Shown here: piece by piece, positions 9,263 through 16,649 of the stretch | How the letters are laid out: the number at the start of each line of letters is the position of its first letter | Position numbering within the stretch: the stretch's first letter is position 1 | Assembly: GCF_001940455.1 (NCBI RefSeq) | Contig: NZ_MKQR01000011.1 | Coordinates: 378,969-411,225, forward strand | From: Actinokineospora bangkokensis | GTDB taxonomy: Bacteria; Actinomycetota; Actinomycetes; Mycobacteriales; Pseudonocardiaceae | Direction of reading: 5' to 3' | DNA length: 32,257 nt | The notes under the pieces: generated by a model | Database searches by the model: none | Seen by the model: only the letters and a program-made list of their open reading frames with translations | What the model was told of the DNA's origin: nothing | Translations under genes and position numbers: made by a program

Positions 9263-10261
9263 ATGCGGCGCGCCCGCAAAGCCCTGTCCCTGACCGCCTT
9301 GGCGGCGGCGCTCACCGCCACCGCGGTGGTCTCCACCAACTCCGCCCAGGCCGCACCCACCCCACCGGTGGCCGACGACGGGGCCAAGGTCGTCTCCCAG
9401 GTCCAGGTCGACAGCAGGATGATCGACCTGACCATCCAGTCCCCCGCGCTCGGCGAGCAGGCCAAGGTGCGGGTCATCACCCCCAACGGGTGGGTGCAGG
9501 GTGACGGCAGGTCCTGGCCCGTGCTGTGGCTGCTGCACGGCTGCTGCGACTCCGCGGACTACCTCGCCTGGACCAAGTTCACCGACGTCGAGCAGTTCAT
9601 GGCCGACAAGCCGGCCATCGTCGTCATGCCCAGCGCAGGCAAGATCGGCATGTACAGCGACTGGTGGAACTACGGCCTGTCGACCAAGCCCAACTGGCGC
9701 AAGTTCCACATGGAGGAGGTCAAGCAGATCCTCGAGCGCGGCTACGGCGCCACCGGCCGCAAGTCGATGGCGGGGCTGTCCATGGGCGCCTACGGCGCGC
9801 TGGAGTACGGCACCCGCTACCCCACCGAGTTCGGCGCGATCGCGGCCTACAGCGGCGCCCCGGACGTGCAGGCCCCCGGCCTGCCCGAGGTCACCCAGGC
9901 GAACATGGTCCTGCAGGGCTTCCCCATCTGGGGCGTGCTCTGGGGCGACCCGTGGAGCCAGCGGGCCCGCTGGACCGACCACAACCCGGCCGCCAAGGTG
10001 GAGAAGCTGCGCGGGATCAAGCTGTTCATCTCCTCCGGCAACGGCGACCTCGGCCCGCTGGACCCGGACGGCTCCGGCATCGTCGGCGGGCTGCTGGAGA
10101 GCCAGTCGCTGAACAACTCCAAGTCCTTCGTGGACAAGCTGAACAAGGCGGGCATCCCGGTCACCACCGACTTCTACGCCCCCGGCACGCACTCCTGGCC
10201 GTACTGGCAGCAGGAGCTCAAGAAGTCCTGGCCCATGCTGGCCAGCGGCATGGGGCTCTGA
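9263..10261 (+). CDS. secreted antigen 85-type acyltransferase/esterase (mycolyltransferase-like)
   Basis: A 332-residue exported alpha/beta hydrolase of the esterase D/antigen 85 family. In mycobacteria these enzymes move mycoloyl groups between trehalose and arabinogalactan outside the membrane. A twin-Arg-poor signal peptide (MRRARKALSLTALAAAL, then a cut near AQA-AP) is evident. The nucleophile is Ser173 in GLSMGAYG and the His is His310 in GTHSWPYWQQEL, an element also seen in Ag85; the Ser-His spacing (137) is close to that of Ag85. I chose ATG 9263 because AGGA lies five bases upstream. ATG 9251 overlaps the PKS stop as ATGA and would add four residues. Either way it is co-translated with the synthase, suggesting that it transfers the synthase product. 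A generic secreted esterase is the alternative. Confidence 0.85.
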   Translation: MRRARKALSLTALAAALTATAVVSTNSAQAAPTPPVADDGAKVVSQVQVDSRMIDLTIQSPALGEQAKVRVITPNGWVQGDGRSWPVLWLLHGCCDSADYLAWTKFTDVEQFMADKPAIVVMPSAGKIGMYSDWWNYGLSTKPNWRKFHMEEVKQILERGYGATGRKSMAGLSMGAYGALEYGTRYPTEFGAIAAYSGAPDVQAPGLPEVTQANMVLQGFPIWGVLWGDPWSQRARWTDHNPAAKVEKLRGIKLFISSGNGDLGPLDPDGSGIVGGLLESQSLNNSKSFVDKLNKAGIPVTTDFYAPGTHSWPYWQQELKKSWPMLASGMGL

Positions 10262-10415
10262 GCCACCCCTCCGCCGCCACCCACCCCCTCGTCCCACGGC
10301 ACCGTCCCGACCCGGCACCGCGGCTCACCCGACACGCGCGCCAGCCCGCGTCGGGTGGGCCGCGGGCCGACGACCGGACAGCACAACCGACAGCACAGCA
10401 GGAAGAAGGCACGCC

Positions 10416-12197
10416 ATGACATCGACCCACGGGCAGTTGAGCCGGGTTCCGGACTCCGTGGCGGGTGGGGACACCTCCCTGCCCGCCGCGCTGGCCAGGT
10501 GGGCGCGCACCCAGGGCGACGAGCGCGCGGTCGCCTACCTCGACTACCGGGTCAACCCCGACGGCGAGCTGACCGCGCTGACCTGGCGCGAGCTCGACGC
10601 GCGGGTGGACGCGGTGGCGGCGTGGTGCCAGAAGCGGGCCGACCGGGGTGACCGGGCGGCGGTGCTGGTGGAGCAGGGCACCGACTACGTGGTGGCCTTC
10701 CTCGGCGCGCTGCGCGCCGGGCTGGTCGCGGTGCCGCTGTTCGAGCCCAACCCGCTGCCCGGCCACGCCGACCGGCTGGCCGCCGTGCTCGCCGACTGCG
10801 ACCCGGAGCTGGTGCTGACCACCCGGGCGCACGCCGACGCGGTGGAGGCGTTCCTCGACGAGCGCGACCTGGCCGGGCCGCTGCTCATCGCCGTCGACGT
10901 GGTGCCGCCCGCCGAGGACGGCCCCGACCCGGTCGAGCTGGCCCCCGACGACGTGGCCTACCTGCAGTACACCTCCGGGTCCACCCGCACCCCGGCGGGC
11001 GTGGTGATCACCCACGGCAACGTGGTGGCCAACGCCGCGCAGGGCTACGAGGCCTACGGCTGCGAGCAGGGCAGCACCACCTCGGTGTGCTGGCTGCCGC
11101 TGTTCCACGACATGGGCCTGGTGGTCGGCCTGGCCACCCCGGTGCTGGGCGGCTTCCCGGCGCTGCTGCTGGACCCGATCGCGTTCGTGGTGCGCCCGCA
11201 GCGCTGGCTGGAGGCCATCTCCTCCACCCCGGGACCGGCGGTGTCGGCGGCGCCGAACTTCGCCTACGGCTACGTGGCCTCGCGCACCAGCGAGGAGGAG
11301 CGCGCCGCGCTGCGCCTGGACCACGTGGTGTCGCTGGGCGACGGGTCGGAGCCGGTGCTGTCGAAGACGCTGGACACCTTCTACGCCAAGTTCGCCCCCA
11401 ACGGCCTCGACCGCAGCGCGCACCGGCACACCTACGGCCTGGCCGAGGCGGTGGTGATGGTGTCGGTGTCGCCGCTGGGCGTCGCCCCGCGCGAGGTCAC
11501 CGTGGACCGCGCCCGGCTGGCCGAGGGCGAGGCGGTGCTGGTCGAGGACGGCACCGTGCTGGTCTCGGCGGGCCGCGGCGCGGGCGGGCAGCACGTGCGC
11601 ATCGCGGACCCGACCACGGGCGCGGCGCTGCCCGACGGCCGGGTGGGCGAGATCTGGGCCAGCGGGCCGAACGTCGGCCAGGGCTACTGGGGCAAGGAGG
11701 ACTCCTACGAGGTCTTCGAGGCCCAGCTGGTCAACCCCGACGGCAGCACCGTCGACCCCGGCTTCGGCCGCAAGGGCTGGCTGCGCACCGGCGACCTCGG
11801 CGTGCAGCTCGACGGCGACCTGTTCATCGCGGGCCGGATCAAGGACCTGATCATCGTCGACGGCACCAACCACTACCCGCAGGACATCGAGCACACCGTC
11901 GAGCACGCGCACCCGGCGATCCGCAGGCACACCGTGGCCGCGTTCTCGGTGCCGGGCGAGACCGGTGAGCTGGCCGTGGTCGTGGCCGAGCGGGCCAAGC
12001 ACGTCTCGGCCGAGGAGCTCGACATCGCCGAGGTCGCCGCCGCGGTGAAGTCGGCGGTGTCCGGCGAGCACGCGCTGGCCGTGCACGAGGTGATCGTCCT
12101 CGGGCCGGGCGAGGTGCCGCGCACCTCCAGCGGCAAGATCCAGCGCTCGGCGTGCCGGGCCCGCTACGCCGAGGGCACCCTCGGGTCGGGGGCCTGA
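10416..12197 (+). CDS. fatty acyl-AMP ligase, FadD32-like (FAAL)
   Basis: A 593-residue adenylate-forming enzyme. It is expected to activate a free fatty acid as acyl-AMP and load it directly on the N-terminal carrier domain of the neighbouring synthase, as FadD32 does for Pks13. The P-loop is YTSGSTRTPAG (about 185-195), followed by HGN and LPLFHDMGL. The TGDLG motif has Asp460, and the hinge/C-terminal part has DLIIVDGTNHYPQDIE, the FAAL form of this region. The catalytic Lys is Lys574 in TSSGKIQR. Length and motifs fit FAALs rather than acyl-CoA ligases. AGGAAGAAGG at 10400-10409 precedes the ATG by six bases. A 154-base GC-rich gap separates it from the acyltransferase, but no terminator was seen there. 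Confidence 0.92.
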   Translation: MTSTHGQLSRVPDSVAGGDTSLPAALARWARTQGDERAVAYLDYRVNPDGELTALTWRELDARVDAVAAWCQKRADRGDRAAVLVEQGTDYVVAFLGALRAGLVAVPLFEPNPLPGHADRLAAVLADCDPELVLTTRAHADAVEAFLDERDLAGPLLIAVDVVPPAEDGPDPVELAPDDVAYLQYTSGSTRTPAGVVITHGNVVANAAQGYEAYGCEQGSTTSVCWLPLFHDMGLVVGLATPVLGGFPALLLDPIAFVVRPQRWLEAISSTPGPAVSAAPNFAYGYVASRTSEEERAALRLDHVVSLGDGSEPVLSKTLDTFYAKFAPNGLDRSAHRHTYGLAEAVVMVSVSPLGVAPREVTVDRARLAEGEAVLVEDGTVLVSAGRGAGGQHVRIADPTTGAALPDGRVGEIWASGPNVGQGYWGKEDSYEVFEAQLVNPDGSTVDPGFGRKGWLRTGDLGVQLDGDLFIAGRIKDLIIVDGTNHYPQDIEHTVEHAHPAIRRHTVAAFSVPGETGELAVVVAERAKHVSAEELDIAEVAAAVKSAVSGEHALAVHEVIVLGPGEVPRTSSGKIQRSACRARYAEGTLGSGA

Positions 12198-12202
12198 CCG
12201 CC

Positions 12203-13771
12203 GTGGCCGACAGCGACCGCGACACCGGGGTGGTCGACCCCGGGTCCTACCAGGACGACCGCCCCGCGGTCGCCGCGCAGGCGCCCGGTGGGCCGCGGGC
12301 CGTGCCCGCGTTCGCCGCGGGGCCGGTGTGCGGCGTCGCGGTCGCCGTCGGCCTCGTGCTGCTCGCCGTGGCGGGGCAGTTCGGCTACTTCGGCGACGAG
12401 CTGTACTTCGTCGCCACCGGCAAGTACCAGTGGGCCTGGGGCTACGCCGACAACCCGTGGCTGCTGCCGTGGCTGGCGGCCAGGGTGGACGCGCTGTTCC
12501 CCGGCTCCTGGTTCGCGCTGCGGGTCATCCCGCTGCTGATGACCTCGGCGGGCGTCGTGGTGGCCGGGCTCATCGCCCGCGAGTTCGGCGGCGGGCGCAA
12601 GGCGCAGGTGATCACCGCAGCGGCGTACGCGCTGTCGTGGCAGATCCTGGCCTCCGGGCACGTGCTCGCCACGTCCACCGTGGACCCGTTCCTGTGGGTC
12701 GTGGTGGGCTGGCTGGTGGTGCGCTGGGCGCGCACCCGCTCGGACTGGGCGCTGGTGTGGGCCGGGGTCGTCACCGCGATCGCGATGCAGGGCAAGTTCC
12801 TCATCGCGTTCTTCTGGATCGGGATCGTCGTGGGGGCCCTGGCCGTCGGGCCGCGCGGGCTGCTGCGGCGGCCCGCGCTGTGGGTGGCCGGGGTCATCAC
12901 GGTGGCGGTGACCATCCCCACGCTGGTCTGGCAGGTCGACAACGACTGGCCGTACCTGCTCATGCAGCAGGTCATCAAGGAGCAGAACGACCGGCTGCTG
13001 GGCGGCACGCTGGGCACGATCCCGCTGGCGGTGGTGATGGCGGGGCTGCCCATCGGCGCCTTCCTGCTCTGCCACGGGCTCTACCAGCTGCTGCGGGCGC
13101 CGGACCTGCGGCCGTACCGGTTCCTCGGCGTCGCCGTCGTGGTCGTCACGGTGGTCATCCTGGTCGCGGCCAACCGGTACTACTACGTGGCCGGGATGTA
13201 CCCGCTGGTGTTCGCCGCCTCGGCGGTGAAGGTCGAGCAGGGCGCGATCGCGCGGTGGTGGCGGTGGGTGCCGACGTGGCCGGTGTTCGCCCTGTCGGTG
13301 CCGATCGCGGTCTACCTGACGCTGCCGGTGCGGCCCGCGGACGGGTTCACCGGGGTGGACCTGGTGGACTTCCAGGCCAGCGGTAGCCTGGGCTGGCCGG
13401 ACCTGGCCGACCAGACCGCCGAGGTCTACCGGGGGCTGCCGTCGCGGGCGGACACCGTGGTCATGGGCGACAGCTACTGGCAGGCCAGCGCCCTGGACTA
13501 CTACGGGCGCGAGCGCGGGCTGCCCGCGGCATACGGGCCCGAGCGCGGCTACTGGTTCACCGGCAGGCCCGCCGACAGCACCCGCCAGGTCGTCTACGTC
13601 GGCGGCGACGAGAAGTGGCTCACCCAGTTCTTCGGGCGGGTCGAGCGGGTGGGCGCGGTGACGCTGCCGCAGACCACCGCCAAGACCGCGAACCAGGGCG
13701 TGCCGATCTACGTGCTCAACGACCCGGTCGCCCCGTGGCCGGAACTGTGGAACCGCATGCACCGACCCTGA
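12203..13771 (+). CDS. polytopic membrane glycosyltransferase, PMT/ArnT (GT39/GT83) type
   Basis: A 522-residue integral membrane protein with about ten hydrophobic helices and a soluble C-terminal domain of about 140 residues. The first extracytoplasmic loop has GYFGDELYFVATGKYQWAWG, with an acidic Asp-Glu pair where PMT/ArnT enzymes have their catalytic acidic residue, followed by YADNPWLLPWLAA. Such enzymes move a sugar from a polyprenyl-phosphate donor to a lipid or protein outside the membrane. The GTG at 12203 follows the ligase stop by five bases and is therefore probably coupled; an earlier in-frame GTG at 12152 would overlap the ligase. In this operon it may decorate the lipid product or its acceptor (inference). 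Sugar and acceptor are unknown. Confidence 0.8.
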   Translation: MADSDRDTGVVDPGSYQDDRPAVAAQAPGGPRAVPAFAAGPVCGVAVAVGLVLLAVAGQFGYFGDELYFVATGKYQWAWGYADNPWLLPWLAARVDALFPGSWFALRVIPLLMTSAGVVVAGLIAREFGGGRKAQVITAAAYALSWQILASGHVLATSTVDPFLWVVVGWLVVRWARTRSDWALVWAGVVTAIAMQGKFLIAFFWIGIVVGALAVGPRGLLRRPALWVAGVITVAVTIPTLVWQVDNDWPYLLMQQVIKEQNDRLLGGTLGTIPLAVVMAGLPIGAFLLCHGLYQLLRAPDLRPYRFLGVAVVVVTVVILVAANRYYYVAGMYPLVFAASAVKVEQGAIARWWRWVPTWPVFALSVPIAVYLTLPVRPADGFTGVDLVDFQASGSLGWPDLADQTAEVYRGLPSRADTVVMGDSYWQASALDYYGRERGLPAAYGPERGYWFTGRPADSTRQVVYVGGDEKWLTQFFGRVERVGAVTLPQTTAKTANQGVPIYVLNDPVAPWPELWNRMHRP

Positions 13772-13796
13772 CGGCGGGTACGCCGATACCAGGGGA

Positions 13797-13838
13797 CTTC
13801 GCCGCCGGAATTGCGACCAGGCAACTCCGGCGGCGAAG
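13797..13838 (+). terminator. terminator of the PKS operon
   Basis: A perfect 13-base stem (13797-13809 with 13826-13838) with an inner TTGC/GCAA pairing, lying 26 bases after the glycosyltransferase stop. There is no clear T-run, as is common in actinomycetes. Confidence 0.75.
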
Positions 13839-13998
13839 CCGTGCCCGTTCCCGGGTGCGTGCGCGAAAGACCCGGAAAATCACGGGACACCTGTGAAGTG
13901 CACCACAGCCTTTCCGCCCCAGCTCATCCGCCATTCGGCCACCCAGGGTGATCCACTGTCGTCCGAACAGCCCCATGCGGCCACCCGTTCAGCCCAAT

Positions 13999-14027
13999 AC
14001 CAAAGGTGAAACGCGTTCTACTTTGGT
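13999..14027. promoter_or_regulatory. 29-base imperfect dyad, possible operator
   Basis: The arms ACCAAAG (13999-14005) and CTTTGGT (14021-14027) flank a central perfect palindrome AACGCGTT. It lies about 190 bases upstream of the 17-residue peptide gene. No regulator is assigned. Confidence 0.3.
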
Positions 14028-14214
14028 TGTGCCAACAATTCCCGCAGGCGCCCGCAAATGCACCGTGATCAGGGGTGACAAAGTGGTACGCGGTCCCGCT
14101 GGAAACATTCACACCTCCGGGCACTTGTCCTGGTGATCAGTCGACTGCAAGACTTCTCCCGCATTCGAGAAAGCGTTTCCACACCGCTGTGGATTCCGAC
14201 GAAAGGACACCACC

Positions 14215-14268
14215 ATGCTGAGCCACCTCCTCGCGAACCTGGCCCTGCTGCTCGGCCAGCTGGTCTGA
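14215..14268 (+). CDS. 17-residue hydrophobic small peptide
   Basis: The frame reads MLSHLLANLALLLGQLV and stops with TGA at 14266-14268. GAAAGGA at 14200-14206 sits eight bases before the ATG, one of the better ribosome-binding sites in this window. A perfect 18-pair terminator begins 31 bases after the stop, so the gene has its own transcription-unit layout. Nine of the 17 residues are Leu or Val, and the peptide could form one amphipathic or short membrane helix. Known possibilities are a type I toxin-like peptide, a membrane-protein regulator, or a leader in a small RNA. I do not recognise a family, and a chance frame cannot be excluded. Confidence 0.5.
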   Translation: MLSHLLANLALLLGQLV

Positions 14269-14299
14269 CGCAGGTCCCCCGTCCTGGAGCAGGACACCC

Positions 14300-14338
14300 C
14301 GCGAGGCGGGCCGCACCCCCGGTGCGGCCCGCCTCGCG
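14300..14338 (+). terminator. strong hairpin terminator after the small peptide gene
   Basis: Perfect 18-base arms (14300-14317 and 14321-14338) with a CCC loop. It separates the small-peptide unit from the cobalamin riboswitch unit. Confidence 0.85.
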
Positions 14339-14385
14339 CGTTCCCGCCCCCCGCCCTCCCGGGCGCGTGTCGGGAACCAGCCAGG

Positions 14386-14505
14386 GCCTGTGCTAGCTTC
14401 ACCGGGCCCACAGGGGAACCCGGTGCGAAGCCGGGACTGACGCGCAGCGGTGTGGACCGCCCCTCGGGGCGTTCCGAGTCCGAATGCCTGCGGGCACACC
14501 ACCCG
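14386..14505 (+). promoter_or_regulatory. cobalamin (B12) riboswitch
   Basis: The core reads ACAGGGGAACCCGGTGCGAA, then GCCGGGACTGACGCGCAGCG (14410-14449), which matches the conserved B12-box region of cobalamin riboswitches. The second conserved block GAGTCCGAATGCCTGC follows at about 14475-14490. The ends are approximate. It precedes a lipoprotein-type binding protein gene by about 50 bases and should reduce expression of the importer when cobalamin is plentiful. The last part of the leader, GAGGT-gaagg-ACCTC at 14534-14548, is a small hairpin that holds the ribosome-binding site in its loop, suggesting control of translation initiation (inference). Confidence 0.9.
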
Positions 14506-14550
14506 GCAGTCGGGCTCCGCGCTTCGAGCCCCTGAGGTGAAGGACCTCGT

Positions 14551-15561
14551 GTGCGCACAGCACGTCCGGGGGCCGCGCTCGGCGCCGCCCTCCTGCTCTC
14601 CCTCGCCGCGTGCAGCGGCGCCGCCCCCGCGCCGTCCGGCTCGGGCACGTCCCTGGCCAATTGCGGCCGCACCGTCACCGTGGCCGAACCACCGCGCCGC
14701 GCGGTCGCGCTGAACCAGGGCAGCGCGGAGATCCTGCTCTCGCTGGGCCTCGCCGACCGCATGGTCGGCACCGCCACCTGGACCGACCCCGTGCTGCCGG
14801 AGCTGGCCGAGGCCAACGCCCGGGTGCCCAGGCTGGCCGACGACAACCCCTCGTTCGAGCGCGTGCTCGCCGCCGAACCCGACTTCGTGGCGGCCTCGTT
14901 CGAGTCGACCCTCGGCACCGGCGGCGTGGCGAGCCGCGACCAGTTCGAGCGGCTGGGCGTGCCGACCTACCTGTCCCCCACCGACTGCGGCGGCAAGGAC
15001 AACAGCGGCGACGGCGACGGCGTGCGCTCCACCCCGCTGACGATGGACGACGTGTACCGGGAGGTGCGCGACCTCGCGGCGCTGTTCGCCGTGCGCGAGC
15101 GCGGCGAGGAGTTGGTGCGCGGCCTCCAGCAGCGGATCACCGCCGCCACCGCGGGCCTGGACGCCTCGGGCACCGACCTCCTCTACTGGTTCGCCAACTC
15201 CGAGTCGCCCTACCTCGCGGGCTGCTGCGGCTCCCCCGGCGTGATCACCCGGGCGCTGGGCGCGCGCAACGCCTTCGACGACACCCGGGCGGAGTGGCCG
15301 CAGATCACCTGGGAGACCGTCGCCGAGCGCGACCCGGACGTCATCGTGCTCGGCGACCTGACCCGCAGGTCGCAGACCGCCGAGACCGGCGACGCCAAGA
15401 TCGCGTTCCTGGAGGGCAACCCCGTCACCGCGCAGCTGCGGGCGGTGCGGCAGAAGCGGTACGTGCGCCTCAGCGGGCAGGCGCTCAACCCCACCATCCG
15501 CACCGCGGACGGGGTCGAGCAGGTCGCGCGGGCTCTGCGGGGCTTCGGGCCGCTCGGGTGA
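14551..15561 (+). CDS. btuF: corrinoid ABC importer, substrate-binding lipoprotein (BtuF-type)
   Basis: A 336-residue lipoprotein with a signal peptide ending LSLAAC, Cys21 being the lipidated residue. The body has the two-lobed periplasmic-binding-protein pattern of the BtuF/FhuD class: TVAEPPRRAVALNQGSAEIL and GLADRMVGTA in lobe one, GCCGSPGVITRALGARNAFD and RDPDVIVLGD in lobe two. The GTG at 14551 has GAAGGA six bases upstream. The riboswitch before it argues for cobalamin or another corrinoid as ligand. Related actinobacterial cassettes are often named putative F420-0 transporters in databases; the sequence alone does not settle this, but the riboswitch favours B12. Cobalt chelates or a siderophore are less likely. 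It is translationally coupled to the permease by a GTGA overlap. Confidence 0.85.
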   Translation: MRTARPGAALGAALLLSLAACSGAAPAPSGSGTSLANCGRTVTVAEPPRRAVALNQGSAEILLSLGLADRMVGTATWTDPVLPELAEANARVPRLADDNPSFERVLAAEPDFVAASFESTLGTGGVASRDQFERLGVPTYLSPTDCGGKDNSGDGDGVRSTPLTMDDVYREVRDLAALFAVRERGEELVRGLQQRITAATAGLDASGTDLLYWFANSESPYLAGCCGSPGVITRALGARNAFDDTRAEWPQITWETVAERDPDVIVLGDLTRRSQTAETGDAKIAFLEGNPVTAQLRAVRQKRYVRLSGQALNPTIRTADGVEQVARALRGFGPLG

Positions 15562-16649
15562 GGACGGCTCCGACGACACCGACGGCACAGACTTCACCGA
15601 CGGCACAGTCGGCGCGGACGACGTGGACGGCACGGACGGCGCCGCGGCGCGCGCTGGTCCACCTCGCCGGGCTGGTGCTGCTGGTCGCCTCGATCGCCGT
15701 GGCGATCACCCTCGGCCCGGCCACCATCGGCGTCGGGGACGTCTGGCGCACCGTCCTGGCGCACCTGGGCCGCGGCGAGGCGGTGCTGTCCCCGATCCGC
15801 GACGGCATCGTCTGGCACCTGCGCCTGCCCCGCACGCTGCTCGCCGCGGTGTGCGGGGCGGGGCTGGCCGTGTGCGGGGTCGTCTTGCAATCGCTGCTGC
15901 GCAACCCGCTGGCGGACCCGTTCGTGCTCGGCGTCTCCAGCGGCGCGTCCACCGGGGCGGTGCTGGTGGTGGTGCTGGGCATCGGCGGCGGGGCGGTCTC
16001 GCTGCCCGCCGGGGCCTTCGCCGGGGCCGTGGTGGCCTTCGGGCTGGTGCTCGCGCTCAGCCACCTGCTCGGCGGCCAGCTCGACCGGGTGGTGCTGTGC
16101 GGGGTGGCGGCGATGCAGCTGTTCTCCGCGCTGACCTCGTTCATCGTGCTCACCGCCGCCGACGCGGAGACCACCAGGGGCGTGCTGTTCTGGCTGCTCG
16201 GGTCGCTCTCCGGCGCCTCGTGGTCGCAGGTCGGCGTCGGCGCGGTCGCGCTGGTCGTGGCGCTGGTGGTGTGCCTGGGCCACGGGCGCACCCTGGACGC
16301 GTTCGCCTTCGGGGAGGACGCCGCCGCCGCGCTGGGCGTGCGGGTCGCCCGCACCCGGGTCGTGCTGCTGTGCGTGACGGCGCTGCTCACCGCGGTGCTG
16401 GTCAGCTCGTCGGGGGCCATCGGGTTCGTCGGCCTGGTGCTCCCGCACGCCGCGCGCGCCCTCGTCGGTTCCGGGCACTCCCGGCTGCTGCCCGCCGCGG
16501 CGCTGGCGGGGGCGGTGTTCCTGGTGTGGGTGGACACCCTGGCCCGCACGGTGCTCGACCCCCAGGAGGTGCCGGTGGGCGTGCTGACCTCGCTGATCGG
16601 CGTCCCCGCGTTCGTGCTGGTCCTCTACCGCACCCGGAGCAGGCGATGA
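15558..16649 (+). CDS. btuC: corrinoid ABC importer, permease (BtuC/FecCD family)
   Basis: A 363-residue polytopic protein of the FecCD family. Family marks are RLPRTLLAAVCGAGLAVCG, LQSLLRNPLADPFVLGVSSG and GFVGLVLPHAARALVG, the last being the coupling segment that contacts the ATPase. About nine or ten membrane helices are visible. The start is the GTG at 15558, overlapping the binding-protein stop. The first 27 residues are an unusual Thr/Ala-rich stretch (APTTPTAQTSPTAQ...) coded by an 18-base imperfect repeat, not part of the family fold. It forms the channel for the substrate held by the preceding lipoprotein. Confidence 0.9.
   Translation: MRTAPTTPTAQTSPTAQSARTTWTARTAPRRALVHLAGLVLLVASIAVAITLGPATIGVGDVWRTVLAHLGRGEAVLSPIRDGIVWHLRLPRTLLAAVCGAGLAVCGVVLQSLLRNPLADPFVLGVSSGASTGAVLVVVLGIGGGAVSLPAGAFAGAVVAFGLVLALSHLLGGQLDRVVLCGVAAMQLFSALTSFIVLTAADAETTRGVLFWLLGSLSGASWSQVGVGAVALVVALVVCLGHGRTLDAFAFGEDAAAALGVRVARTRVVLLCVTALLTAVLVSSSGAIGFVGLVLPHAARALVGSGHSRLLPAAALAGAVFLVWVDTLARTVLDPQEVPVGVLTSLIGVPAFVLVLYRTRSRR
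15577..15608 (+). repeat. 14-base direct repeat in the 5' end of the permease gene
   Basis: CACCGACGGCACAG occurs at 15577-15590 and again at 15595-15608, an 18-base period coding for SPTAQ-type repeats. Further GACGGCAC-like copies follow to about 15645. Confidence 0.7.

Larger units (their letters stand above)
13772..14214. other. long intergenic region with dyads, lower GC
   Basis: About 440 bases between the glycosyltransferase and a very small peptide gene. It contains the operon terminator (13797-13838), a stretch of visibly lower GC with mixed codon positions and no credible long gene, an imperfect dyad at 13999-14027 (ACCAAAG ... AACGCGTT ... CTTTGGT), and TCCACA-ccgc-TGTGGA at 14178-14193. 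TTGTCC at 14125-14130 and AAGACT at 14149-14154 (18-base spacing) could be a weak promoter for the small peptide. Confidence 0.6.

Noticed and set aside
13948..14136. 62-codon frame in the low-GC spacer
   Set aside because: No third-position GC bias, no ribosome-binding site, mixed composition and no recognisable motif.
14178..14193. TCCACA-ccgc-TGTGGA resembling DnaA-box halves
   Set aside because: Only two partial matches, with no cluster of boxes, no dnaA or dnaN and no AT-rich unwinding element, so no origin is supported.
14610..15557. Plus-strand frame running into the permease and suggesting a 679-residue protein
   Set aside because: The part before 15558 overlaps the binding-protein gene in another frame and is Arg/Gly-rich nonsense; the permease starts at the GTGA overlap.
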